Assembly: GCA_002877875.1 (NCBI GenBank)
Contig: PNIE01000079.1
Span: 1-14,770, forward strand
Source: Caldimicrobium thiodismutans
GTDB taxonomy: Bacteria > Desulfobacterota > Thermodesulfobacteria > Thermodesulfobacteriales > Thermodesulfobacteriaceae
Length of the DNA: 14,770 bases
Direction: 5' to 3'
Shown: in pieces, positions 1 through 6,570 of the stretch
Layout of the letters: each line of letters starts with the position of its first letter
How positions within the stretch are numbered: position 1 is the first letter of the stretch
Notes under the pieces: generated by a model
Seen by the model: the letters and a program-made list of their open reading frames with translations, nothing else
Told to the model about the DNA's origin: nothing
Databases searched by the model: none
Made by a program: the position numbers and the translations under genes

Positions 1-685
1 TAGCTTCAACTAGTAAAATCATCTCTTTATCTTCAAAATCCGGAGGAACGGCACAAAATTTTCCCTGAATAATTTGAAATATATATTGTTCTAATTTTTC
101 TAAAGGTTTGGTTACACTTAAGTAGAGATAATATCCGTAAAAGAAAACCAAAAAAATAAAAAGTATAAGTAAAATAAATAACCATTTTTTAAGTTCTTCT
201 ATAGAATTTAAAATTACTTTATCACGAAGGGTATTTAATTTTTCAGCATAATTAGTAAGTTCTTTCCCAAAAAAGCGAAATTTCTGGAGTAATTCTTGAT
301 TATCCCAATTTTCTTCTTTCTCAAGTTTTTTAAAAAGATCTTCATAATTTTTGAGAGTTTGTTCAAAATTCTCGAAAGCTTTTGCTCCTATCAACTGGGA
401 AAAACATTTTCTGCATTCTTTTATAATTTTTTGAGTTTCTGTTAAATAGATTCGTAAAGTTTCAAGATCTTCTTTGGTTCGATAAAGAAGATAATTTTTT
501 TCATATCTTCTCATTTCAAAAATATATTCTACTAAAAAGGCTCCTTTTTCGCTCATGATTAGTGTATCTGAAACATCTCTAAAAGTTACATAGGAAACTA
601 CTAAAAAAAGAGCAAAAAAAGTGATTCCAAGAGCATATAGAAGAAAGATTTTGGTCTTAAGACTTTTTGTTAAAATTCTCTTCAT
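1..685 (-). CDS. Membrane sensor protein, N-terminal part (HAMP-containing; probable sensor histidine kinase or chemoreceptor), truncated by window edge
   Basis: An open frame runs from an ATG at 685 leftward off the window, giving 228 codons with no stop; an in-frame TAA two codons upstream of the ATG makes this the first possible start. The product has a short basic N-terminus, a first membrane helix (residues about 13-35), a helical extracytoplasmic region (about 36-167), a second membrane helix (168-190) and the beginning of a HAMP linker (TKPLEKLE, 192-199). The helix segment MRRYEKNYLL (58-67) resembles four-helix-bundle sensor domains of kinases and chemoreceptors. A CRKC pair (91-94) lies in the sensor region. 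The C-terminal output domain is outside the window, so kinase versus chemoreceptor cannot be decided; kinase is my preference. No good ribosome binding site is visible. The gene is divergent from the transporter cluster at 913-2883, which makes it a candidate regulator of it (inference). Confidence 0.8.
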   Translation of the reverse strand, partial: MKRILTKSLKTKIFLLYALGITFFALFLVVSYVTFRDVSDTLIMSEKGAFLVEYIFEMRRYEKNYLLYRTKEDLETLRIYLTETQKIIKECRKCFSQLIGAKAFENFEQTLKNYEDLFKKLEKEENWDNQELLQKFRFFGKELTNYAEKLNTLRDKVILNSIEELKKWLFILLILFIFLVFFYGYYLYLSVTKPLEKLEQYIFQIIQGKFCAVPPDFEDKEMILLVEA

Positions 686-706
686 GTTGCATTAACATAA
701 TACTCT

Positions 707-723
707 TGTTGAATTTTTCAACA
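707..723. repeat. Palindrome TGTTGAA-TTT-TTCAACA
   Basis: A perfect 7-bp inverted repeat with a 3-base spacer lies 22 bp upstream of the sensor start. Its left part (GTTGAATTTT, 708-717) is repeated in inverted orientation as AAAATTCAAC at 781-790. It has the size and symmetry of a dimeric regulator's operator. It does not look like a terminator: it is AT-rich and lies between divergent genes. Confidence 0.45.
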
Positions 724-732
724 CTTAAAGTG
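722..732. repeat. Palindrome CACTT-A-AAGTG
   Basis: An 11-bp perfect palindrome about a central A overlaps the end of the neighbouring TTCAACA half-site. It is the core of a longer direct repeat (716-732) that recurs at 868-884 with 14 of 17 matches. Operator function is inferred. Confidence 0.35.
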
Positions 733-867
733 AAATAGAGTTTTCTTTTATTCCACCATAGTTTTTATATCCTGCTTTGCAAAATTCAACAAAAAGAAGG
801 TTTGTTATACAATTAAAATTATGCATTATTTCAATAGGTTAAGAAAAAAGGCAAATTAGGTATGAAG

Positions 868-884
868 TTTGAATACTTAAGGTG
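868..884 (+). repeat. Second copy of 17-bp direct repeat, upstream of transporter cluster
   Basis: TTTGAATACTTAAGGTG at 868-884 matches TTTCAACACTTAAAGTG at 716-732 at 14 of 17 positions; the differences are at positions 4, 7 and 14. One copy sits 31 bp upstream of the sensor start and the other 28 bp upstream of the first cluster gene, in the same orientation on the plus strand. That arrangement fits a shared regulator site, but AT-rich background makes chance similarity possible. Confidence 0.35.
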
Positions 885-912
885 GTATAAAAAACAAGAG
901 AGGTGATAGGCC

Positions 913-1491
913 ATGGTAAGAAGTTTGATTAAAAGGTGGGATGATTATTTAACAGCTATTACCTTTGCAGAGTTAGGAGAATTTGATTTTGCAAAATTTT
1001 TAGTCAAGAAGAAGAAGGAGAAGGTTAAAGCACCTGGATGGGATGAAGTTTTTACAGCGATCACTTTTGCAGAAGCGGGTGAGTTTGAAACGGCAAAGAT
1101 GCTGGTTAAATCTAAAAAAAGGCTCCTTTTTATCATTGAAGAGGAAGTAGATAGGGATGTTCTTTCTTATGTAGAGGGGCTTTGTAAAAGGCTTAATCTG
1201 CCTGTTGAGATCCTTTTTTTCGGAAAAAAGCAAATCCTAAGATCGGTTTTAAATGAATTGTTTGAAAACCTAAAAGCTGAGGGTCTTCTATTTAAAGTTA
1301 CTCAGTTTGAGGAAACCCAAAATATTGATCAAATCTTACCAGAATATCTTTCTAAGAATGAGGGGGTGGATTTTTTAATTGTAAAACCCTCTTTAACTAA
1401 AACAGCCAAAGATGATGAAAAATTGATAAAGAGTATTTGGGAAAAACTTGGTTTTCCTCTGATTTTAGTTAAAGAAAAGGGCGCACATTAA
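913..1491 (+). CDS. Protein with two tandem 27-residue motifs fused to a universal-stress-protein-like domain
   Basis: This 192-residue soluble protein has an N-terminal tandem duplication. Residues 9-35 and 43-69 are 19/27 identical, each carrying W-D, TAITFAE-x-GEF and A-K-x-L-V-K. The C-terminal part (about 70-192) alternates predicted strands and helices in the manner of a UspA-type alpha/beta fold (LLFIIEE near the start, DFLIVKP in the middle, FPLILVK at the end). It lacks the G-x2-G-x9-G(S/T) nucleotide loop, so ATP binding is doubtful. It is the first gene of a rightward cluster with the small membrane protein and the TSUP exporter. The clear RBS (AGAGGTGAT) supports the ATG at 913. 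I infer a regulatory or sensing role for the exporter; the repeat itself I cannot assign to a named domain family. Confidence 0.85.
   Translation: MVRSLIKRWDDYLTAITFAELGEFDFAKFLVKKKKEKVKAPGWDEVFTAITFAEAGEFETAKMLVKSKKRLLFIIEEEVDRDVLSYVEGLCKRLNLPVEILFFGKKQILRSVLNELFENLKAEGLLFKVTQFEETQNIDQILPEYLSKNEGVDFLIVKPSLTKTAKDDEKLIKSIWEKLGFPLILVKEKGAH
937..1119 (+). repeat. Coding tandem duplication (two 27-codon units)
   Basis: Codons 9-35 (937-1017) and 43-69 (1039-1119) encode near-identical helical motifs offset by 34 codons. The DNA has diverged more than the protein: the TAITFAE stretch is encoded by largely different third positions in each copy. That points to an old duplication held by selection, not a recent slippage event. 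Confidence 0.85.
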
Positions 1492-1519
1492 AAATCTTAA
1501 AATAAGGAGGTGTAAAGAG

Positions 1520-1765
1520 ATGGCGGAAAAGGTTAAAAAAAAGCCAGTAGGTAAGTTCTTGGTCTTTGCTGGGATTACTTTTATTCTCTATTATCTTTTA
1601 TTTGCTTATGAGTCTTTGATTAATGATTATTTTACGAGGGGTAAATTTTACGCTTTTTTACCTGTTTTAACTGCCTTTATTTTCTCTTATGCCCATGGGA
1701 ATACTACAGATTTATTTTGGAAGGTAGTAGGAATTGAGGCTAAAAAAAGAAGGGAGGTGAAGTAG
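1520..1765 (+). CDS. Small two-helix membrane protein of the TSUP cluster
   Basis: This 81-residue protein has a lysine-rich cytoplasmic N-terminus, a first membrane helix (about 11-30), a short loop, a second helix (about 43-58) and a polar tail with AHGN (58-61) and WKVVGIEA (67-74). The lysine-rich ends at both termini predict that both face the cytoplasm. A strong RBS (AAGGAGGTG, 1504-1512) precedes the ATG by 7 bases. It lies 28 bp after the repeat/USP-like gene and 2 bp before the exporter gene, so it is almost certainly cotranscribed and may be a small partner subunit of the exporter. No enzymatic motif is visible, and I do not recognise a named family. Confidence 0.85.
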   Translation: MAEKVKKKPVGKFLVFAGITFILYYLLFAYESLINDYFTRGKFYAFLPVLTAFIFSYAHGNTTDLFWKVVGIEAKKRREVK

Positions 1766-1767
1766 CT

Positions 1768-2883
1768 ATGCAAGAGACCATTCAACATGCTGTTCAAATG
1801 ATAGATTTACAGTTTTGGCACATTATGTATCTAATTTTTGTGGGATTTGTTGGTGGATTAGTTAGTGGATTTATTGGTTCAGGTGGTGCCTTCGTTTTAA
1901 CTCCATCCATGATGAGTATGGGAGTCCCAGGGATTGTGGCTGTAGCCTCCAATATGTGTCATAAATTTCCTAAGGCCTTAGTAGGGGCTATTAAAAGAGC
2001 GAAATTCGGACATGTGGATGTGAAACTGGGAATTATTATGGGACTTTCTGCTGAGGCAGGGGTCCTCTATGGAGCCCATATTCAAGAGCATATTAAAAGA
2101 ACCTTAGGAGATGCGGGTTCTAACCTCTATGTAAGTATAGCATTTGTAATTGTCCTTGGAACAGTTGGTCTCTATGTTTTAAGAGATGCCTTTAAAGCAA
2201 TGGCTCTTGAAAAAGAGGGAAAAGGGACCCTTTCTGAAGAGGAAAAGCCAACCAAAATTGCAGAACTTCTCTATAAAATTCATATCCCTGGCACTATGAT
2301 CCACTTTAAAAGCATTAATAAAAAAGTCTCCTTCCTGTTTACCATACCTCTTGGATTTGCTACAGGTTTTCTTGCAGCTACTATCGCTGTAGGTGGATTT
2401 ATTGGAGTGCCCTCAATGATTTACATTCTTGGTGTCCCCAGTTTAATTGCCTCTGGAACAGAGTTAGTTATTGCCTTTATTATGGGTGCGGTTGGAACCT
2501 TTAAATATGCTTGGAGTGGATTTGTAGATATAAGATTAGCTATGCTTATTCTTTTAGGATCCCTTTTTGGAGTTCAACTTGGTGCCATTGGAACTACTTA
2601 TGTTAAAGGTTATATGATTAAGTTAGTTATGGGAGTTATTATGGTTATTATTCTTGTCAGTAGAGGGCTTATGGTTCCCGTTTATTTAAGCCAACTTGGC
2701 TGGATTTCTCCTCTTAATCCTACTTACGTATCTCTTCTTAAAAATACAAGTTTTGCGGTAAATGCCTTGGCACTTTTTGTAGCAGCCTTTATTATTTTCA
2801 AAAACCTCATCAAAGGAATTTATGAAGAAAAACGCTATAGAGTTCTTGAGACTGCCCACTCTACTCTAAAAACTACTAAATAA
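1768..2883 (+). CDS. TauE/SafE (TSUP) family anion exporter, probably of sulfite or another sulfur oxyanion
   Basis: This 371-residue polytopic membrane protein shows the internal duplication typical of TSUP transporters. The first glycine-rich segment is GFVGGLVSGFIGSGGAF (26-42) and the second GFATGFLAATIAVGGFIGVP (196-215). Each is followed by membrane helices, with a long cytoplasmic loop between the halves (about 145-190). A conserved-looking MCHK (63-66) follows the first segment. TSUP members move sulfite, sulfoacetate, thiosulfate, sulfate or similar small anions across the inner membrane; the actual substrate cannot be read from sequence. The RBS AGGGAGGTGA (1751-1760) lies inside the end of the upstream small membrane gene, whose stop is 2 bp before this ATG, implying coupled translation. 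A terminator follows directly. In a sulfur-metabolising anaerobe, sulfite or sulfur-compound export is the likeliest role (inference). Confidence 0.92.
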   Translation: MQETIQHAVQMIDLQFWHIMYLIFVGFVGGLVSGFIGSGGAFVLTPSMMSMGVPGIVAVASNMCHKFPKALVGAIKRAKFGHVDVKLGIIMGLSAEAGVLYGAHIQEHIKRTLGDAGSNLYVSIAFVIVLGTVGLYVLRDAFKAMALEKEGKGTLSEEEKPTKIAELLYKIHIPGTMIHFKSINKKVSFLFTIPLGFATGFLAATIAVGGFIGVPSMIYILGVPSLIASGTELVIAFIMGAVGTFKYAWSGFVDIRLAMLILLGSLFGVQLGAIGTTYVKGYMIKLVMGVIMVIILVSRGLMVPVYLSQLGWISPLNPTYVSLLKNTSFAVNALALFVAAFIIFKNLIKGIYEEKRYRVLETAHSTLKTTK

Positions 2884-2890
2884 TTCCACT

Positions 2891-2928
2891 AAAAGGGGGA
2901 AGGGAAGGTTTTTCTTTTCCCCTTTTTT
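2891..2928 (+). terminator. Rho-independent terminator after the TSUP gene
   Basis: A 13-bp stem pairs AAAAGGGGGAAGG (2891-2903) with CTTTTCCCCTTTT (2914-2926), with two G-T pairs and a 10-base loop. A run of six T closes it (2923-2928). It starts 7 bases after the exporter stop and ends the transporter cluster, separating it from the tandem USP gene. Confidence 0.85.
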
Positions 2929-2982
2929 CGATTTTTAAGCTAAAATTTTAAAAATACCATACCATCAAAAGGGGGAAAAATA

Positions 2983-3831
2983 ATGGGAGTCTATAAAAAA
3001 ATTCTCGTGGCTATAGATACCTCAGAAGATTCATGGTATACCCTGGAAGAGGCTGTAAAAGTCATAAGAAACAAGGATACTTGGGCAGTAGTTTTAACCG
3101 TAGCACCTCAATTTAGGGGAGATTTGGGTTTAGTATTTAATGATATCCATGCCAGGATTTTGAAACCCTATGAGAATCTTTTAGCTAAAGCTCAAGAGTA
3201 TTTTAATAAAGAGAGAATTCTTTCCAAATTTCTGCTTGAGGAGGGAGATCCATATGAAAAAATTGTAGATATTGCCTACTCGGAAAACTGCGATTTAATT
3301 ATCCTTGGTAAGAGAAGAAGTAATTTTCAAAGATTTCTTTTAGGGAGTACTACTGCAAGGGTAATTGGATATAGTCCTGTTGATGTTTTGGTTATTCCTG
3401 CAAGAAGTAAGGTCTCTTGGGGAAGGATGCTTGTAGCTATAGATCAATCTTCCTATTCAGAGAAGGCCTTTTCCAAAGCTTTAAAGCTTGGTAAATTTTA
3501 TAACTCTGAACTATACTTATTATCAGTTATAGACCTACCTTTTGAGGCTATTACAGAGGCTCCTGAGTTATATGAAACTTTAGGGGAAAAACTGAAGCCC
3601 TATCTTCAAGATTTACAAAATCAGGCCTTTTCTCAAGGTATCCAAGCTAAAATTTTTATAAAAGAAGGGGATCCAGCAGAAGAGATAATTAAATTTTCTC
3701 AAGAAAAGGAGATAGAAATAATAGTTATGGGGTCTTATGGTAAGACTGGTCTTAAGAGACTTTTAATGGGAAGTGTTACAGAAAAGGTTATCTCCTTAAG
3801 TGAAAAGCCTGTGCTAGTTGTGAAAAGTTAA
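2983..3831 (+). CDS. Tandem-domain universal stress protein (UspA family)
   Basis: At 282 residues it is twice the usual UspA length, with two USP domains in series. Domain 1 (about 3-140) opens with YKKILVAIDTS and domain 2 (about 144-282) with GRMLVAIDQSS. Domain 2 has the intact nucleotide-binding signature G250-x2-G253-x9-G263-S264. Domain 1 keeps the outer glycines (G109, G121-S122) but has Arg at 112 where the second Gly should be, so only one domain may bind ATP normally. The start is supported by AAGGGGGA about 8 bases upstream. It lies after a terminator and probably has its own promoter (the best -10-like string is TACCAT at 2955-2960, weak). Its neighbourhood suggests a stress role linked to the exporter cluster, but that is inferred. 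Its stop codon abuts the stop of the convergent gene with no gap. Confidence 0.93.
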   Translation: MGVYKKILVAIDTSEDSWYTLEEAVKVIRNKDTWAVVLTVAPQFRGDLGLVFNDIHARILKPYENLLAKAQEYFNKERILSKFLLEEGDPYEKIVDIAYSENCDLIILGKRRSNFQRFLLGSTTARVIGYSPVDVLVIPARSKVSWGRMLVAIDQSSYSEKAFSKALKLGKFYNSELYLLSVIDLPFEAITEAPELYETLGEKLKPYLQDLQNQAFSQGIQAKIFIKEGDPAEEIIKFSQEKEIEIIVMGSYGKTGLKRLLMGSVTEKVISLSEKPVLVVKS

Positions 3832-4431
3832 TTAGAAAAATTTCTCAAGTAAAGCTTCAACCGATTCTTCGTCAGAAGAGCTTTCTTTAAAGGGAATAAA
3901 CTCCGTTTGCTCAAGAGATAACTCTGCATAAAAGGAGTGACCAGACTCAGTGCGTAGACTTATTTTTAAAGCATTAGTATTATTGACAGAAGTTTCAATA
4001 TAAATCACAATAGTGCGTGCAATCGTTATAGCCATAGGTTGGTTATTAACAGCAGAAAGGCCATATTTTTGCTCCACTTTATTCCGAAAATTTCCAATGA
4101 TCTGATTTACCATTTCACCAATAAAGTTTTTAACTTCATCAGAAAGAGGATCCTTAGAAATTTCTTCTTCTGGCAATCCCAAAAATTTCATAGTTTTTTG
4201 ATAAAGTTCAAAGGCAGCTTCTTTGGAAAAATTCATAGAAAAGAGTCCGTTATAATCCCCATAAAATTCTACAAAGGCACCAAGATCAGGTCTTAAAGCC
4301 ACAAAATTAATTTTTTGTAAAGTTGGAGAAACTTTGACCGAAGAGTTTGAGGCGGTTTTAATGACTTCCTTTATAGTTTCTGCAAGTAATCTTGAAAGTT
4401 CAATCAGAGTTTGACTTATATTTTCCTTCAT
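3832..4431 (-). CDS. DUF3334 / CheX-like protein
   Basis: This 199-residue cytoplasmic protein resembles the DUF3334 family, which is related to the CheX/CheC/FliY phosphatase fold. The segments that agree with my memory of that family are ALRPDLGAFVEFYGDYNGLF (45-64), the central SDEVKNFIGEMVNQIIGNF (97-115) and AELSLEQTEFIPF (169-181). The central helix carries E106-x2-N109, the spacing of the catalytic Glu/Asn pair that CheX uses to dephosphorylate CheY-P. Phosphatase activity is plausible but not shown. The acidic C-terminal tail (183-196) looks flexible. No chemotaxis or flagellar gene lies nearby. It follows dnaB by 11 bases, with RBS GGAGAGG before the ATG, so it is the last gene of the rpsF-dnaB operon. 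Confidence 0.8.
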   Translation of the reverse strand: MKENISQTLIELSRLLAETIKEVIKTASNSSVKVSPTLQKINFVALRPDLGAFVEFYGDYNGLFSMNFSKEAAFELYQKTMKFLGLPEEEISKDPLSDEVKNFIGEMVNQIIGNFRNKVEQKYGLSAVNNQPMAITIARTIVIYIETSVNNTNALKISLRTESGHSFYAELSLEQTEFIPFKESSSDEESVEALLEKFF

Positions 4432-4442
4432 AATCCTCTCCT

Positions 4443-5825
4443 TTATATTCGTTCTAAATTAGCAAAAGAGGTATATTGAGAGAGATAGGCCAGCTTTACA
4501 GTAACTCCTGCTGGCCCGTTTCTCTGCTTTCCTATGATAATTTCTGCTATTCCCTTTTCTGGGCTTTCCTTGTTATAAACCTCGTCCCGATAAATAAATA
4601 AAATAACATCTGCATCCTGTTCTAAGGCACCAGACTCTCTTAAATCTGCAAGCTGAGGTCTTTTATCAGGGCGCTCTTCAACCCTTCTGTTTAATTGGGA
4701 TAAGGCAAGCACTGGAATATTTAATTCTTTAGCCAAGGCCTTAAGACCAGCTGAAATTTCTGAAATTTCCTGTTCTCTTCTCTCTTTCTTCTCAAGGCTT
4801 TTCATAAGCTGTAAATAATCAACTACAATTAGGCCTAAAGGAATTTCTTTCATCACCTTTCTTGCCTTAGCTTTAACTTCAAGGATGTTAATGCCTGAAG
4901 TGTCATCAATATAGATAGGTAGTTCACTTAAGACACTGGCTGCTTGTATAACTTTTTGCCAATCTTGAGCATCAAGGGTCCCTGTTCTAAACTTCTGAAA
5001 GTTAACTTTTCCTTCAGCGCAAAGCATACGGGAAACTAGCTGTTCCTTACTCATTTCCAAAGAGAAAATAGCTGCTCCGAGTCCTGTTTGTTTGCAAGCA
5101 TTTCTAACAATATCTAAGGCTAAAGCTGTTTTTCCCATCCCAGGGCGAGCTGCAAGGATAATGAGATCTCCCCTCTGTAGCCCAGCAGTGAGTCTGTCAA
5201 GCTCGAAAAAACCAGTAGGAAGCCCGGTAATAAGATCTCCCTTTTGATAGAGAACTTCAAGATGTTTAATGGTTTCTTTAATTACCTCTTTTACTGGGGA
5301 AAAGGTCTCTTTTTTCCCATAATAGGCAAGATCAAAAAGGGCTTTTTCAGCATAACTCAAAAGCTCCTGAGAGTCTTCCATAGAATAGTAACAGCGATAA
5401 ATGAGTTCTTGACAAAGTTTAATGATTTCTCTGAGGATGCTTTTTTCTTTAACAATTTTAGCATAATGAACAAGATGAGCTGAGGTTGGTAATAAACCTA
5501 CAAGTTCCGAAAGATAGGAGGCTCCACCAGCTCGTTCAAGCTCTCCCATTTTTTCAAGCTCAGCATAGGTAGTAACTATATCAATAGGTTCATCTTTTTC
5601 AAAAAGATTGATAAAAGCTTGGTAGATAACCCTATGGGCAGGCGAATAAAAATCTTCTGCTTTTAAAAAATCAAGGACTTTAATAATAGAGCCTGGATCA
5701 ATAAGAATACTTGCCAAACAGAATTTTTCTGCTTGAAGATCCTGGGGAGGTAAAAATTCAGAGGGAAGATTAGAAAAATCTAATTCAGAAGTTTTCTTTG
5801 GACCACGCCTTTTACCTTCTGCCAT
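4443..5825 (-). CDS. dnaB: Replicative DNA helicase DnaB
   Basis: The 460-residue protein is the normal length for the hexameric 5'-3' helicase that unwinds the replication fork. The N-terminal helical domain (about 25-125, beginning PPQDLQAEKFCL) is followed by a linker and a RecA-like motor. The motor holds Walker A ARPGMGKT (226-233), FSLEMS (254-259), Walker B LIVVDYLQLM (332-341) and the conserved DLRESGALEQDADVI (394-408). No intein interrupts it, although dnaB is a common intein site. The RBS must lie in the end of rplI, whose stop is 7 bases upstream; it is weak (GAGGAAA). The gene sits in the conserved order rpsF-rpsR-rplI-dnaB. Confidence 0.98.
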   Translation of the reverse strand: MAEGKRRGPKKTSELDFSNLPSEFLPPQDLQAEKFCLASILIDPGSIIKVLDFLKAEDFYSPAHRVIYQAFINLFEKDEPIDIVTTYAELEKMGELERAGGASYLSELVGLLPTSAHLVHYAKIVKEKSILREIIKLCQELIYRCYYSMEDSQELLSYAEKALFDLAYYGKKETFSPVKEVIKETIKHLEVLYQKGDLITGLPTGFFELDRLTAGLQRGDLIILAARPGMGKTALALDIVRNACKQTGLGAAIFSLEMSKEQLVSRMLCAEGKVNFQKFRTGTLDAQDWQKVIQAASVLSELPIYIDDTSGINILEVKAKARKVMKEIPLGLIVVDYLQLMKSLEKKERREQEISEISAGLKALAKELNIPVLALSQLNRRVEERPDKRPQLADLRESGALEQDADVILFIYRDEVYNKESPEKGIAEIIIGKQRNGPAGVTVKLAYLSQYTSFANLERI

Positions 5826-5832
5826 TTATGTA

Positions 5833-6279
5833 CTATTTTTCCTCAATTACTTCTACTTTTATAGGCACAGAAAGGTCTGCACCTACTTTGATTTTAACTT
5901 CATAAACTCCTATGGATTTAATAGGTTCCTCAAGAAGAACTTGATTTTTATCTATTTCAATGCCTCTCTCTTCCAAGGCCTTTACTATATCAATTGCAGA
6001 AACAGATCCATAGAGCCTTCCCTCTTCAACTACTCTTCTATAAAGGGTTAAAGTTTGCCCTTGGAGCTTTTCTGCAAGGCTTTGAATTTTCTTTCTTTCT
6101 CTCTCTGCTTTGGCAAGAATGATCCTTCTTTCTTTCTCAAGAGCTTTTAAATTCTTTTGATTAGCAAGGATAGCAAGCCCCTTGGGAAGAAGATAATTTC
6201 TGGCAAAGCCATCTTTAACCTTGACTATATCCCCTGCTTTTCCAAGTTTGGGAATATCCTTTTTTAAAATTACCTGCAT
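5833..6279 (-). CDS. rplI: 50S ribosomal protein L9
   Basis: The 148-residue protein has the typical L9 layout. A compact N-terminal RNA-binding domain (1-47) carries VILKKDIPKLGKAGDIV and DGFARNYLLPKGLA. A long exposed lysine/glutamate-rich helix (about 45-75) and a C-terminal domain with YGSVSAIDI (90-98) follow. It binds 23S rRNA near the L1 stalk base and helps reading-frame maintenance (family knowledge). A strong RBS (AGGGAGGTAAAC) precedes the ATG. It is 12 bases from rpsR upstream and 7 bases from dnaB downstream, consistent with a single transcript. Confidence 0.98.
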   Translation of the reverse strand: MQVILKKDIPKLGKAGDIVKVKDGFARNYLLPKGLAILANQKNLKALEKERRIILAKAERERKKIQSLAEKLQGQTLTLYRRVVEEGRLYGSVSAIDIVKALEERGIEIDKNQVLLEEPIKSIGVYEVKIKVGADLSVPIKVEVIEEK

Positions 6280-6291
6280 AGTTTACCTCCC

Positions 6292-6549
6292 TTATTCTTC
6301 AATCTCTATATCTGCAACAAAAGGAAGAAGAGCCATAATTCTTGCTCTCTTGATAGCAGTAGTTAAGCGTCTCTGATGATAAGCACAATTTCCTGTCTGC
6401 CTTCTATGAATTATCATTCCCTTTTCATTAAGAAATTGTTTTAACAATTCTGGATTTTTATAATCAATTACAAGGCTTGGATCAGCACAAAATCTGCAAA
6501 CCTTTTTTCTGGGAAAAAACCTTTTTTTAACAGTAAGATTGTTTTCCAT
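6292..6549 (-). CDS. rpsR: 30S ribosomal protein S18 (zinc-binding type)
   Basis: This 85-residue S18 carries the cysteine-containing form of the protein: C18-R-F-C21 and C55-x2-H58 form a candidate four-ligand zinc site. The rest matches S18, including IDYKNPELLKQFL (28-40), TGNCAYHQRRL (52-62) and RARIMALLPF (69-78). S18 pairs with S6 on the 30S platform. The RBS AAGGAGGT lies 10 bases before the ATG. No ssb gene lies between rpsF and rpsR, unlike the common rpsF-ssb-rpsR arrangement. Because this is the zinc form, ribosome assembly here should depend on zinc supply (inference). Confidence 0.97.
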   Translation of the reverse strand: MENNLTVKKRFFPRKKVCRFCADPSLVIDYKNPELLKQFLNEKGMIIHRRQTGNCAYHQRRLTTAIKRARIMALLPFVADIEIEE

Positions 6550-6570
6550 AGAATTTACCTCCTTTTAGAT

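Larger units (their letters stand above)
686..912. promoter_or_regulatory. Divergent intergenic control region
   Basis: This 227-bp AT-rich gap separates the leftward sensor gene from the rightward transporter cluster and should hold both promoters. It contains palindromes and repeats listed separately. For the rightward cluster a weak sigma70-like pair is possible (TTGTTA at 802-807, CATTAT at 824-829, 16-bp spacer). A TATAAA at 886-891 has no -35 at normal distance. I could not assign one clear promoter in either direction. A ribosome binding site (AGAGGTGAT, about 898-906) lies 6-7 bases before the ATG at 913. Confidence 0.5.

Noticed and set aside
886..891. TATAAA as the -10 of the exporter cluster
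   Set aside because: The nearest -35-like TTGAAT (869-874) is only 11 bases away, too close for sigma70.
4443..5825. Intein in dnaB
   Set aside because: Checked because dnaB often carries one; the frame is continuous at 460 residues with all helicase motifs at normal spacing.
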